Shown here: positions 33,260 through 43,379 of the stretch, piece after piece
How positions within the stretch are numbered: position 1 is the stretch's first letter
How the letters are laid out: every line of letters begins with the position of its first letter
Assembly: GCF_003325375.1 (NCBI RefSeq)
Contig: NZ_CP030862.1
Coordinates: 5,151,501 to 5,215,500, forward strand
DNA from: Streptomyces globosus
GTDB lineage: Bacteria > Actinomycetota > Actinomycetes > Streptomycetales > Streptomycetaceae
Length of the DNA: 64,000 bases
Direction: 5' to 3'
Program-made: the position numbers and the translations under genes
Notes under the pieces: model-generated
Told to the model about the DNA's origin: nothing
Database searches by the model: none
Seen by the model: the letters and a program-made list of their open reading frames with translations, nothing else

Positions 33260-34111
33260 GTGCCGTTCACACTCAGCCATGCCGCAGCCGTCCTGCCCGC
33301 CGTCCGCCGCACCGGCCGGGCCCGCGGCCCGCTCGTCGCCTCGGCGCTCGTCCTCGGCTCGTTCGCGCCGGACACCTTCTACTTCGCGGACGCCGTCGTG
33401 GGAGGGGTGATGGAGTACGGGGCGTTCACGCACTCCCTGCCCGGCCTCCTCACCGCGGACGCGGTGCTGACGGCGCTGCTCGCCGCAGGCTGGCTGCTGC
33501 TGCGCGAACCGCTGGTGGCGCTGCTGCCGCGGGCGCGGCAGGGCCGGGTGTACGCCCTGCTCCGCGGGGAGGCGTGGCGCGGCGGCCGCCGGCCGGCGCT
33601 CCTCGTGCTGTGGTTCTACCTGTCGGCGGTGCTCGGCTCGCTGACACACCTGGTGTGGGACAGCTTCACGCACCTGGACCGGTGGGGGACGAACGCCCTG
33701 CCCCGGCTCGGCGAGCCGCTCGCGCTCGGCTACCCGCTCTACACCTGGCTGCAGTACGGCTCGTCGGCCGTGGCGGCGGGCGCGCTGCTGTGGTTCGCGG
33801 CGGCGGCCCTGCGGGCGGCGCCGGACCGGCCGGCGCCCGCGGCGGTCCCGGTCCTGGGACGGGCCGGGGTGCTCGGCGCCGCCGTCCTGGTCGCGGGCTG
33901 CACGGCGGCCGGGGCCACCCTGCGTGTGATCCGCTTCTTCACCTTCCACGACCGGGTCCGCTCGCCCCTCGACATCATCCCGACGCTCTGCTTCGGCGCG
34001 GGCGGCGGGCTCGCCGTCGGCCTGCTGCTGTACGCGGCGCTGGTGCGGCTGCACCGGCGGCGGAACCGGCGCCCGGCAGAGGAGGCGCGGGAGCCCGTCC
34101 CCGCCGGATAG
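33260..34111 (+). CDS. DUF4184 family membrane protein
   Basis: This 283-residue protein has about six hydrophobic segments. The N-terminal PFTLSHAAAVLP and APDTFYF, HSLPGLL and LGSLTHLVWDSFTH are the His/Asp motifs of DUF4184, a family of integral membrane proteins possibly related to metal-dependent membrane hydrolases. GTG 33260 is preceded by AGAGGTG. It converges on polA (49-base gap). No function is established. Confidence 0.87.
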   Translation: MPFTLSHAAAVLPAVRRTGRARGPLVASALVLGSFAPDTFYFADAVVGGVMEYGAFTHSLPGLLTADAVLTALLAAGWLLLREPLVALLPRARQGRVYALLRGEAWRGGRRPALLVLWFYLSAVLGSLTHLVWDSFTHLDRWGTNALPRLGEPLALGYPLYTWLQYGSSAVAAGALLWFAAAALRAAPDRPAPAAVPVLGRAGVLGAAVLVAGCTAAGATLRVIRFFTFHDRVRSPLDIIPTLCFGAGGGLAVGLLLYAALVRLHRRRNRRPAEEAREPVPAG

Positions 34112-34160
34112 CGGGAACGGGCTCCGAAGCGGGACCGGGCGGGCGCGCCGCCCTCCCGTC

Positions 34161-36884
34161 TCAGTGGGCGGCGGACTCCCAGTCGGGGCCGACGCCGACG
34201 GACACGTCCAGCGGGGCCCGCAGCTCGACGGCCGCGCCCATCTCGCGGCGCACCAGCTCCTCGACCTGCTCCCGCTCGCCCGGCGCGATCTCCAGCACGA
34301 TCTCGTCGTGGACCTGGAGCAGCATCCGGGACCGCAGCCCGGCCCCCGTGATCGCCCGGTCGACGCGCAGCATGGCGACCTTGACGATGTCGGCGGCGGT
34401 GCCCTGGATCGGCGCGTTGAGAGCCATCCGCTCGGCGGCCTCGCGGCGCTGCCGGTTGTCGCTGTTCAGGTCGGGGAGGTAGCGGCGGCGGCCGAAGACC
34501 GTCGCCGTGTAGCCGGTGGCCCGCGCCTCGTCCACGACGCGCTGGAGGTAGTCGCGGACCCCGCCGAAGCGCTCGAAGAACGTCTCCATCAGGCCGCGCG
34601 CCTCGGCCGGCTCGATGCCGAGCTGCTGCGACAGCCCGAACGCCGACAGCCCGTACGCCAGCCCGTACGACATCGCCTTGATCTTGCGGCGCATCTCGGG
34701 GTCGACCTGGGAGCGCTCCACCCCGAACACCTGCGAGGCGACGGTGGTGTGCAGGTCCTCCCCGGACAGGAACGCCTGGATCAGGCCCTCGTCCTCGGAG
34801 AGGTGGGCCATGACGCGCAGCTCGATCTGGCTGTAGTCGGCGGTCATCAGGGACTCGTAGCCCTCGCCGACGACGAACCCGCGGCGGATGGCGCGGCCCT
34901 CGTCGGTGCGCACCGGCACGTTCTGCAGGTTCGGGTCGGTCGAGGACAGCCGGCCGGTCGCGGCGACGGTCTGGCTGAAGCTGGTGTGGACGCGGCCGTC
35001 GGCGGCGATCGTCTTGACGAGGCCCTCGACGGTGACGCGCAGCTTCGCCTGCTCCCGGTGCCGCAGCATGATCACGGGGAGTTCGTGGTCGGTCTGGGTC
35101 GCGAGCCACGCCAGCGCGTCCGCGTCGGTGGTGTAGCCGGTCTTCGTCTTCTTCGTCTTGGGCAGGTCCAGCTCGCCGAAGAACACCTCCTGGAGCTGCT
35201 TGGGGGAGCCCAGGTTGAACTCGTGGCCGACCGCCGCGTGCGCCTCCTTCACGGCCTGCTGCACCGCGCCCGCGAACTGCTGCTCCATGGCCTCCAGGTG
35301 GTCGCGGTCGGCGGCGATGCCCGCCCGCTCCATCCGGGCCAGCAGCTCGGACGTCGGCAGCTCCATGTCGTGCAGCAGGTCGGCCGCGCCGACCTCGGCC
35401 AGCCTGCCCGTGAACGCCTCGCCGAGGTCGAGGACGGCCCGGGCCTGCGCCATCAGCGCCTCGGCCTCGGCGGTCTCGTCCGCGCCGAAGGCGAGCTGTC
35501 CGTCCGCGGCGGGCGGCGCCAGCTCGCGGTGCAGGTACTCCACGGACAGCGCGTCCAGTGCGAAGGACCGCCGGCCCGGCTTGACCAGGTACGCGGCGAG
35601 TGCCGTGTCCATGGTGACGCCGGCGAGGCTCCAGCCGTGCTCGGGGAAGACCCGCATCAGCCCCTTGGCGTTGTGCACCACCTTCGGGCGGGAGGCGTCC
35701 GCCGCCCACGCCGCGAACGCCCGGTCGTCGGCCTCGTCCAGCGCGGACGGCTCGAACCAGGCGGCCGCCCCGCCGGCCGCGGCCAGCCCGATCTCCGCGA
35801 TGCTGCCCTGGCCGAGCGCCCAGCTGTCCACCGTGGACACGCCGAGCGGGCCGCCCGCGTGCTCCGCGAGCCACGGCGCGAGCTCCCCGGTGCCGAGCAC
35901 CGTCCCGTCGAGTTCCACGCCGGCCGCCGGAGCCGGTGCCGCCTCCTCCTGCCCGGCGCCGGGGTCGACGGCCAGGAGCCGCTCCCGCAGCGAGGGGTTG
36001 CGGATCTCCAGCACGTCCAGCACACCGGTCACGGCGGAGCGGTCGTACGGGGCGCGCTCCAGGTCCGCGGCGCCCTTGGGCAGCTCCACGTCCCGCACCA
36101 TCTCGGTGAGCACCCGGTTGAGCTTCACGGCCTCCAGGTGGTCCCGGAAGTTCTGCCCCGCCTTGCCCTTGACCTCGTCGGCCCGCTCCACCAGCTCCGC
36201 GAACGACCCGAACTGGTTGATCCACTTCGCGGCGGTCTTCTCCCCGACGCCCGGGATGCCGGGAAGGTTGTCCGACGGGTCGCCGCGCAGCGCCGCGAAG
36301 TCCGGGTACTGCTGCGGGGTCAGCCCGTACTTCTCCACGACCTTCCCGGGGGTGAAGCGCGTCAGCTCCGAGACCCCCTTCGTCGGGTACAGCACCGTGG
36401 TGTGCTCGGAGACCAGCTGGAAGGAGTCCCGGTCGCCGGTGACGATCAGCACCTCGTACCCGAGCGCCTCGGCCTGGGTGGCCAGCGTCGCGATCACGTC
36501 GTCGGCCTCGAAGCCCTCCACCGCGAACCGCGGCACGTTCATCGCGTCCAGCAGCTCGCCGATCAGCTCGACCTGCCCCTTGAACTCGTCCGGCGTCTTC
36601 GAGCGGTTCGCCTTGTACTCGGGGAACTCCGTCGACCGCCACGTCTTGCGGGAGACGTCGAACGCGACCGCGAAGTGCGTGGGCGCCTCGTCGCGCAGCG
36701 TGTTCGCCAGCATCGACGCGAAGCCGTAGATCGCGTTCGTCGTCTGCCCCGAGGCCGTCGTGAAGTTCTCCGCGGGCAGCGCGAAGAACGCCCGGTACGC
36801 CAGGGAGTGCCCGTCCATGAGCATCAGGCGGGGGCGGTCCGCTGCGGTCGTCTGGTCGGTCTTCTTCGATGCGTTCTCTGCCAC
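34161..36884 (-). CDS. polA: DNA polymerase I
   Basis: Pol I fills gaps in excision repair and removes Okazaki primers. This 907-residue protein has the 5'-3' exonuclease domain (about 20-310; LMLMDGHSLAYRAFFALP, EGFEADDVIATLA, TGDRDSFQLV, GDPSDNLPGIPGVGEKTA). A degenerate 3'-5' exonuclease domain (about 335-510) follows, then the polymerase domain: ATGRLSSTDPNLQNVPVRT, TADYSQIELRVMAHLSEDEGL and LLQVHDEIVLE with the catalytic Asp residues. The proofreading DxE motif and the later Asp are missing. GTG 36884 has GGGAG upstream. It is divergent from the FdhF gene. Confidence 0.97.
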   Translation of the reverse strand: MAENASKKTDQTTAADRPRLMLMDGHSLAYRAFFALPAENFTTASGQTTNAIYGFASMLANTLRDEAPTHFAVAFDVSRKTWRSTEFPEYKANRSKTPDEFKGQVELIGELLDAMNVPRFAVEGFEADDVIATLATQAEALGYEVLIVTGDRDSFQLVSEHTTVLYPTKGVSELTRFTPGKVVEKYGLTPQQYPDFAALRGDPSDNLPGIPGVGEKTAAKWINQFGSFAELVERADEVKGKAGQNFRDHLEAVKLNRVLTEMVRDVELPKGAADLERAPYDRSAVTGVLDVLEIRNPSLRERLLAVDPGAGQEEAAPAPAAGVELDGTVLGTGELAPWLAEHAGGPLGVSTVDSWALGQGSIAEIGLAAAGGAAAWFEPSALDEADDRAFAAWAADASRPKVVHNAKGLMRVFPEHGWSLAGVTMDTALAAYLVKPGRRSFALDALSVEYLHRELAPPAADGQLAFGADETAEAEALMAQARAVLDLGEAFTGRLAEVGAADLLHDMELPTSELLARMERAGIAADRDHLEAMEQQFAGAVQQAVKEAHAAVGHEFNLGSPKQLQEVFFGELDLPKTKKTKTGYTTDADALAWLATQTDHELPVIMLRHREQAKLRVTVEGLVKTIAADGRVHTSFSQTVAATGRLSSTDPNLQNVPVRTDEGRAIRRGFVVGEGYESLMTADYSQIELRVMAHLSEDEGLIQAFLSGEDLHTTVASQVFGVERSQVDPEMRRKIKAMSYGLAYGLSAFGLSQQLGIEPAEARGLMETFFERFGGVRDYLQRVVDEARATGYTATVFGRRRYLPDLNSDNRQRREAAERMALNAPIQGTAADIVKVAMLRVDRAITGAGLRSRMLLQVHDEIVLEIAPGEREQVEELVRREMGAAVELRAPLDVSVGVGPDWESAAH

Positions 36885-37020
36885 GCTCCCGATCCTAGGC
36901 GGCCCCGCCGACAATTCCGGCTCCGGCGACCTGGCCCGGGCGTGACAGGATCGGACGTACAGGCGAAGACGCCCGGGCCCGCCGGGCACGCACCACCCGA
37001 CATGCCCGAAGGGGACCGAC

Positions 37021-39342
37021 ATGGCCGCCAAGCCGCCCGCAGGGGATCCCGTCCAGGACGCGCCGCAGGTCGCGCCCCCCAAGCACGCCGCGGCGGGCCT
37101 GCCCGCCATCGGGCACACCCTGAGGATCGCCCAGGCGCAGATGGGCCTGGCCCGCACCGCCCGCACCCTCCTCAAGGTCAACCAGAAGGACGGCTTCGAC
37201 TGCCCCGGCTGCGCCTGGCCCGAGGGCGACAAGCGGCACACGGCGGAGTTCTGCGAGAACGGCGCCAAGGCCGTCGCCGAGGAGGCCACCCTGCGCCGGG
37301 TCACCCCCGGCTTCTTCGCCGCCCACTCCGTCGCCGACCTGGCCTCCCGCTCCGGCTACTGGCTGGGCCAGCAGGGCCGGCTCACCCAGCCCGTCCACCT
37401 CGCCGAGGGCGCCGACCACTACGAGCCGGTCTCCTGGGAGCGCGCCTTCGAGATCATCGCCGAGGAGCTGAACGCCCTCGACTCCCCCGACGAGGCCCTC
37501 TTCTACACCTCCGGCCGCACCAGCAACGAGGCCGCGTTTCTCTTCCAGCTGTTCGCCCGCGAGTTCGGCACGAACAACCTGCCCGACTGCTCCAACATGT
37601 GCCACGAGTCCTCGGGCTCCGCGCTCACCGAGACGATCGGCATCGGCAAGGGCAGCGTCAGCCTGGATGACCTGCACCAGGCCGACCTGATCATCGTCGC
37701 CGGGCAGAACCCCGGCACCAACCACCCCCGCATGCTCTCCGCCCTGGAGAAGGCGAAGGCCTCCGGAGCGAAGATCATCTCGGTGAACCCGCTGCCCGAG
37801 GCCGGCATGGAGCGGTTCAAGAACCCGCAGACCCCCCTGGGCATGCTCCGCGGCACCCCCCTGAACGACCTGTTCCTGCAGATCCGCATCGGCGGCGACC
37901 AGGCCCTCTTCCGGCTCCTCAACAAGCTGGTCATCGAGGCCGACGGCGCCGTCGACGAGGACTTCGTCCGCGAACACACCCACGGCTACGAGGAGTTCGC
38001 CGCCGCCGCGCGGAAGGCCGACTGGGCCGGGACCCTCACCGCCACCGGCCTCACCCGCCCCGAGATCGAACGCGCCCTCGCCATGGTCCTGGCGTCGGAG
38101 CGCACCATCGTCTGCTGGGCCATGGGCCTCACCCAGCACAAGCACGCCGTCGCCACCATCCGCGAAGTCGTCAACCTGCTGCTGCTCCGCGGCGACATCG
38201 GCCGCCCCGGCGCCGGCGTCTGCCCCGTCCGCGGCCACTCCAACGTCCAGGGCGACCGGACCATGGGCATCTTCGAACGGCCCGCCCCCGCCTTCCTCGA
38301 CGCCCTCGACAGGGAGTTCGGGATCACCTCCCCCCGCCACCACGGCCACGACGTCGTCCGCGCCATCGAGGCCCTCCGCGACGGCAGGGCGAAGGTCCTC
38401 TTCGCCATGGGCGGCAACTTCGTCGCCGCCACCCCCGACACCGGCGTCACCGAGGCCGCCGTCCGCCGCGCCGCCCTCACCGTGCACGTCTCGACCAAGC
38501 TCAACCGCTCGCACGCCGTCACCGGCCGGCAGGCCCTGATCCTGCCGACCCTCGGCCGCACCGACCGGGACGTCCAGGCCACCGGCCGCCAGTTCGTCAC
38601 CGTCGAGGACTCCATGGGCATGGTCCACGCCTCCCGCGGCAACCTCGCCCCGGCCTCCCCCCACCTGCTCTCCGAACCCGCCATCGTCGCCCGCACCGCG
38701 CGCGCCGTCCTCGGCGACGCCTCCGCCACCCCGTGGGAGGAGTTCGAACGCGACTACCGCGCCATCCGCGACCGCATCTCCCGCGTCATCCCCGGCTTCG
38801 AGGACTACAACGCGCGCGCCGCCCGCCCCGAGGGCTTCCGCCTCCCCCACGCCCCGCGCGACGAGCGCCGCTTCCCCACCGCCACCGGCAAGGCCAACTT
38901 CACCGCCGCACCCGTCGAGTACCCGCGCGTCCCCGAAGGCCGCCTGCTGCTGCAGACCCTGCGCAGCCACGACCAGTACAACACCACCATCTACGGCCTG
39001 GACGACCGCTACCGCGGCATCACGGGCGGCCGCCGCGTGGTCCTCGTCCACCCCGAGGACGCCGCGGCGCTCGGCCTCGCCGACGGCTCCTACACCGACC
39101 TCGTCAGCGAGTGGAAGGACGGCGTCGAGCGGCGCGCTCCCGGCTTCCGCGTCGTGCACTACCCGACCGCACGCGGCTGCGCGGCCGCCTACTACCCCGA
39201 GACGAACGTCCTCGTCCCCCTCGGCTCCACCGCCGACACCAGCAACACCCCCGCCAGCAAGTCCGTCGTCGTCCGCTTCGAACCGGCCCCGGAGCAAGCG
39301 CTCGCTCAGCAGCCTGATAGGAAGGGCGTTAACGAGCGTTGA
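37021..39342 (+). CDS. FdhF/YdeP-family molybdopterin oxidoreductase
   Basis: This 773-residue protein belongs to the molybdopterin oxidoreductase superfamily, YdeP-like (FDH alpha-like) branch. DCPGCAWPE near residue 62 gives a CxxC, and SNMCHESSGSALTETIGIGKG near residue 197 is the cofactor region. LIIVAGQNPGTNHPRML, LRGDIGRPGAGVCPVRGHSNVQGDRTMGI and VEDSMGMVHASRG are conserved MGD-binding segments, and the C-terminal domain begins RFPTATGKANF. It lacks a full N-terminal [4Fe-4S] CxxCxxxC set, normal for this branch. No electron-transfer subunit lies nearby, so the substrate and partner are unknown; acid-stress links come from E. coli YdeP only. A hotdog thioesterase lies 23 bases downstream. 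Confidence 0.9.
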   Translation: MAAKPPAGDPVQDAPQVAPPKHAAAGLPAIGHTLRIAQAQMGLARTARTLLKVNQKDGFDCPGCAWPEGDKRHTAEFCENGAKAVAEEATLRRVTPGFFAAHSVADLASRSGYWLGQQGRLTQPVHLAEGADHYEPVSWERAFEIIAEELNALDSPDEALFYTSGRTSNEAAFLFQLFAREFGTNNLPDCSNMCHESSGSALTETIGIGKGSVSLDDLHQADLIIVAGQNPGTNHPRMLSALEKAKASGAKIISVNPLPEAGMERFKNPQTPLGMLRGTPLNDLFLQIRIGGDQALFRLLNKLVIEADGAVDEDFVREHTHGYEEFAAAARKADWAGTLTATGLTRPEIERALAMVLASERTIVCWAMGLTQHKHAVATIREVVNLLLLRGDIGRPGAGVCPVRGHSNVQGDRTMGIFERPAPAFLDALDREFGITSPRHHGHDVVRAIEALRDGRAKVLFAMGGNFVAATPDTGVTEAAVRRAALTVHVSTKLNRSHAVTGRQALILPTLGRTDRDVQATGRQFVTVEDSMGMVHASRGNLAPASPHLLSEPAIVARTARAVLGDASATPWEEFERDYRAIRDRISRVIPGFEDYNARAARPEGFRLPHAPRDERRFPTATGKANFTAAPVEYPRVPEGRLLLQTLRSHDQYNTTIYGLDDRYRGITGGRRVVLVHPEDAAALGLADGSYTDLVSEWKDGVERRAPGFRVVHYPTARGCAAAYYPETNVLVPLGSTADTSNTPASKSVVVRFEPAPEQALAQQPDRKGVNER

Positions 39343-39365
39343 CACCCGCAGAACGGAGACGGCCC

Positions 39366-39821
39366 ATGGGCGAGCAGCACGCGGTGAAGTTCCCGCAGGA
39401 GGTCCTCGACGAGTACGCCGCCCTCGGCATCGACCTGCCGGCGCTGTTCTCGGCGGGACACCTGGGCGAGCGGATGGACATCCGCGTGCTGGAGGCCTCC
39501 GCCGAGCGCGTCGTCGGCACCATGCCGGTCGAGGGGAACACCCAGCCGTACGGGCTCCTCCACGGAGGGGCCTCCGCGGTCCTCGCCGAGACGCTCGGCT
39601 CCGTCGGGGCGATGCTGCACGGCGGCATCGGGAAGATCGCCGTCGGCGTCGACCTGAACTGCACGCACCACCGCGGGGTGCGCTCCGGCCTCGTCACCGG
39701 CGTGGCCACGCCGGTGCACCGGGGCCGCTCGACGGCCACGTACGAGATCGTGATCAGCGACGAGCAGGACCGCCGGGTCTGCAGCGCCCGGCTCACCTGC
39801 CTCCTGCGCGACGCGGGCTGA
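39366..39821 (+). CDS. PaaI-family hotdog thioesterase
   Basis: A 151-residue hotdog-fold protein: EGNTQPYGLLHGGASAVLAETLGSVGA is the PaaI/4HBT core, with the HGG and the catalytic Glu/Asp region, and GVDLNCTHHRGVRSGLVTGVATPVHRGRSTATYEI the second half. It hydrolyses acyl-CoA thioesters; the substrate is not deducible. The ATG at 39366 lies 23 bases after the FdhF stop with GGAGACGG between, so it may be cotranscribed with it. Two GC hairpins lie about 105-150 bases downstream. Confidence 0.9.
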   Translation: MGEQHAVKFPQEVLDEYAALGIDLPALFSAGHLGERMDIRVLEASAERVVGTMPVEGNTQPYGLLHGGASAVLAETLGSVGAMLHGGIGKIAVGVDLNCTHHRGVRSGLVTGVATPVHRGRSTATYEIVISDEQDRRVCSARLTCLLRDAG

Positions 39822-39927
39822 CCACCACGCCGGACCGGGGGCATGCGGCGGAAGGCCGGGCGGGGCAGGGCAGCCGGAGGGGGCGGCCGCTGCGCGGAGC
39901 GGTTCCCCTCCCCACCCCTTCCCGAAA

Positions 39928-39946
39928 CCGGGGGCGCCGCCCCCGG
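39928..39946. terminator. Hairpin 1 of a tandem pair after the thioesterase
   Basis: CCGGGGGC (39928-39935) and GCCCCCGG (39939-39946) pair perfectly around a 3-base loop. GC-rich double hairpins of this kind are frequent between Streptomyces genes and act as terminators or RNA stabilisers. Confidence 0.55.
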
Positions 39947-39953
39947 CCCCCGA

Positions 39954-39972
39954 ACGGCCGCTGCGCGGCCGT
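39954..39972. terminator. Hairpin 2 of a tandem pair after the thioesterase
   Basis: ACGGCCG (39954-39960) and CGGCCGT (39966-39972) form a 7-bp stem with a CTGCG loop, 8 bases after hairpin 1. The region 39822-40115 contains no gene that I can support. Confidence 0.5.
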
Positions 39973-40115
39973 GCGCCCAAACGCCGCGCAGGCTGGATCC
40001 ACTCAGCCCTGCCGGCCTCTGAGCCGCCGTCAGGGCGCGAGGCGCGGGGGCGGGATTGCGTCAGGGAGGCGGCCCGGCGTTGTGTCACCGAAGGTGACGG
40101 CCTACCGTCGACGGC

Positions 40116-40538
40116 ATGCGTCCGCTCGGCCGCTCCGCGGCCCACGCCACCACCGTCGCACTCCTCGCAGCCGCCCCGCTCGCCGCCTCCGCCGCCTGCA
40201 CCCCGGCCACCCCTCCGGCCCCGCCCAAGTCCGCCCCGGCGGCCGCGCCGCGCCCGTCCTCCCCTGCCGAGATCTGTTCTGCTCTCGTGTCGTACTGGGC
40301 GAAGGAGGCCCTCGCAGGCGGTAGGTGGGCCGGCTTGGACTGGGAGCAGAAGGGGCTGTCGAACGCCCAGTTCGCGATCCACGAGGATGCCGTCGCCGCA
40401 GGTCGGGCCGTGGAGCGAACTCACGGGCGGAGCAAGGCACTTGAAGTTGTCGACCGGGTTGTCGCCGAGCGCTGCGCGGCCGAGGGCGGAGCGACCGGGA
40501 GTTCGGAGCACCGGCGGGCGCCGAGCCCGGCCGGGTGA
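40116..40538 (+). CDS. Small exported protein, possible lipoprotein
   Basis: A 140-residue protein with a signal sequence (residues 1-27: basic start, ATTVALLAAAPLAASA). The lipobox-like end SAAC places Cys28, but the -3 Ser is unusual, so lipid attachment is uncertain. A Pro/Ala linker leads to a short conserved-looking domain: AEICSALVSYWAKEALAGGRWAGLDWEQKGLSNAQFAIHED and later VVAERCAAE, with two cysteines likely in a disulphide. I remember related proteins in other Streptomyces at this position but no function. The nearest genes are the thioesterase upstream and the liv operon downstream. Confidence 0.75.
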   Translation: MRPLGRSAAHATTVALLAAAPLAASAACTPATPPAPPKSAPAAAPRPSSPAEICSALVSYWAKEALAGGRWAGLDWEQKGLSNAQFAIHEDAVAAGRAVERTHGRSKALEVVDRVVAERCAAEGGATGSSEHRRAPSPAG

Positions 40539-41096
40539 CCGGATTCCCGTGTGCGGTGTCCGGCTTCCGGGCGGCAGGGGCCCGGAGCGAGCCGGTGCAG
40601 GTCGGGGCCGGTGGGGGGCGTTCCGCGCGACTCCCCCGCCCCCGCACCAGGGCCCAAACACCCGAAGTGGATCAAGAACAGTCATTACCGTCAGTAATGA
40701 CCACGCCCCACAGAATCCCCTTTTACGTGCGCGGAATGCCGCTCCCGCGATTCTTTCGGACACTCCCTGCGACATTCGGCCGGTTTTGATCTATGACAGG
40801 ACCATGAAGCCCTCAAGCCCCTTAGAGAACCCGCGAATTCTCACGATGCGGACAATGCCCCCGGGCGCCAAACGTCCGTTCTGTCCCTACTCCGGCCTCA
40901 CATTCTTGGCCTTGGCATAACAAGACAGTCACATCCTCCTTTCCCCGCTCCCCCCACTCCCCACCGCGGCCTAGAGTCACGGCCAGTCACCGCGCCACAG
41001 GGCGCACCCCAGCACGGCCGTGGACTCCCAGTGCGGCCCGGCGACCCATCGGCACAGCCCCAACTCGGGGCAGCCGCGCCAGGGAAAGGAAGAATC
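40539..41096. other. Gene-free region before the liv operon
   Basis: No convincing gene in 558 bases; GC falls to about 60% from 40670 to 40930, which suits a control region. It contains a perfect palindrome (40681-40701), a 38-codon frame with a TTA leucine codon (40804-40920) that I do not accept as a gene, and a TAGAGT -10-like hexamer (40972-40977) without a clear -35. Confidence 0.5.
40681..40701. promoter_or_regulatory. Operator-like perfect palindrome
   Basis: GTCATTAC (40681-40688) and GTAATGAC (40694-40701) are perfect 8-bp arms around CGTCA, in an AT-richer patch about 400 bases before the liv start. The symmetry suits a dimeric regulator; which one is unknown. Confidence 0.45.
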
Positions 41097-42332
41097 GTGC
41101 GACACCGTTCTCTGCTCGTCCTTACCACCGTGATCACCACGGGAGCACTGACCCTCACCGCCTGCGGTTCGCGCGACGAAGCGAAGACCGGCGACAACGC
41201 CGGCGGCGGCAAGACCGTCGTCGTCATCGGCGTCGACGCCCCGCTCACCGGATCCCTTTCGGCCCTCGGCCAGGGAATCAAGAACTCCGTTGACCTCGCG
41301 GCCAAGACCGCGAACAAGAACAACGAAGTCCCCGGCGTCGAATTCAAGGTCGAAGCGCTCGACGACCAGGCAGTTCCTGCCTCCGGCCAGGCAAACGCCA
41401 CCAAGCTCGTAGGCAACAAGGACGTTCTCGGCGTGGTCGGCCCCCTGAACTCCGGCGTCGCCCAGCAGATGCAGGGCGTCTTCGCCTCGGCGAACCTCGC
41501 CCAGGTCTCCCCGGCCAACACCAACCCGTCCCTGAGCCAGGGCGACAACTGGGGCAAGGGCGAGTTCAAGCGCCCCTTCAAGACCTACTTCCGCACCGCC
41601 GCCACCGACGTGGTCCAGGGCAAGTTCGCCGCCCAGTACCTCTTCAAGGACGCAGGCAAGAAGAAGGTCTTCGTCGTCGACGACAAGCAGACCTACGGCG
41701 CCGGCCTCGCCGGCATCTTCTCGGAGGAGTTCAAGAAGCTCGGCGGCGAGGTCGTCGGCACCGACCACGTCACCGTCAAGGAGACCGACTTCTCCTCGAC
41801 CGCCGACAAGGTCAAGTCCTCCGGCGCCGACTCCGTCTACTTCGGCGGCCAGTACCCCGAGGGCGGCCTGCTCTCCGACCAGATCAAGAAGACCGGCGCC
41901 GCCATCCCGCTCTTCGGCGGCGACGGCATCTACGACCCGGCCTTCATCTCGGCCTCCGCCGAGGCCAACGACGGCGACCTCGCGACCTCCATCGGCGCCC
42001 CCGTCGAGAAGCTCGACACCGCCAAGAAGTTCATCGAGGACTACAAGGCCGGCGGCTACAAGGACCCGTACGCGGCCTACGGCGGCTACTCCTACGACGC
42101 CGGCTGGGCCATCGTCCAGGCGGTCAAGGCCGTCGTCGCCGCCAACGGCGGCAAGGTCCCGGCCGACGCCCGCGCCAAGGTCGTCGAGGCCCTCGGCAAG
42201 GTCTCCTTCGACGGTGTGACCGGCAAGGTCTCGTTCGACGAGTTCGGCGACACCACCAACAAGCAGCTCACGGTCTACAAGGTCGAGGGCGGCAAGTGGG
42301 TCGACGTCAAGAGCGACACCTTCAACCAGTAG
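41097..42332 (+). CDS. livK: Branched-chain amino-acid ABC transporter, substrate-binding lipoprotein
   Basis: This 411-residue extracytoplasmic binding protein of the Leu/Ile/Val family is anchored by lipid at Cys23 (lipobox LTAC). The type I periplasmic fold is recognisable: TVVVIGVDAPLTGSLSALGQGIKNSVDLA, VLGVVGPLNSGVAQQM, KKVFVVDDKQTYGAGLAGIFSEEFKKLGGEVVG, and AYGGYSYDAGWAIVQAV. GTG 41097 follows AAAGGAAG. It is the first gene of a five-gene operon; a 14-bp hairpin separates it from the permease genes and probably lifts its expression above theirs. Substrate by family: Leu, Ile, Val or related. Confidence 0.95.
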   Translation: MRHRSLLVLTTVITTGALTLTACGSRDEAKTGDNAGGGKTVVVIGVDAPLTGSLSALGQGIKNSVDLAAKTANKNNEVPGVEFKVEALDDQAVPASGQANATKLVGNKDVLGVVGPLNSGVAQQMQGVFASANLAQVSPANTNPSLSQGDNWGKGEFKRPFKTYFRTAATDVVQGKFAAQYLFKDAGKKKVFVVDDKQTYGAGLAGIFSEEFKKLGGEVVGTDHVTVKETDFSSTADKVKSSGADSVYFGGQYPEGGLLSDQIKKTGAAIPLFGGDGIYDPAFISASAEANDGDLATSIGAPVEKLDTAKKFIEDYKAGGYKDPYAAYGGYSYDAGWAIVQAVKAVVAANGGKVPADARAKVVEALGKVSFDGVTGKVSFDEFGDTTNKQLTVYKVEGGKWVDVKSDTFNQ

Positions 42333-42379
42333 TCGCCGCGCCCGACGGCGCCCACACCTGACCGACCCCAAGAACCAAG

Positions 42380-42412
42380 CCGCGCGAGGGCGCAAACAGC
42401 GCCCTCGCGCGG
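42380..42412 (+). promoter_or_regulatory. 14-bp hairpin between livK and livH
   Basis: Arms 42380-42393 and 42399-42412 are perfectly complementary with an AAACA loop, 47 bases after the livK stop and 34 before livH. There is no T tract. Stems here commonly give partial termination or protect the upstream mRNA, so that the binding protein is made in excess. Confidence 0.7.
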
Positions 42413-42446
42413 ACTCTTATCCGACACGCACATCGGAGGCCCTGCG

Positions 42447-43375
<929 letters not shown>

Positions 43376-43379
<4 letters not shown>

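Noticed and set aside
40535..40789. 84-codon frame overlapping the stop of the small exported protein by GTGA
   Set aside because: Arg/Pro/Gly low complexity running into the AT-richer palindrome; no protein-like segment.
40804..40920. 38-codon frame with a TTA leucine codon before the liv operon
   Set aside because: Third-position GC is low, no family pattern is seen, and the stretch looks like a control region. The TTA is noted only because bldA-dependent genes use it.
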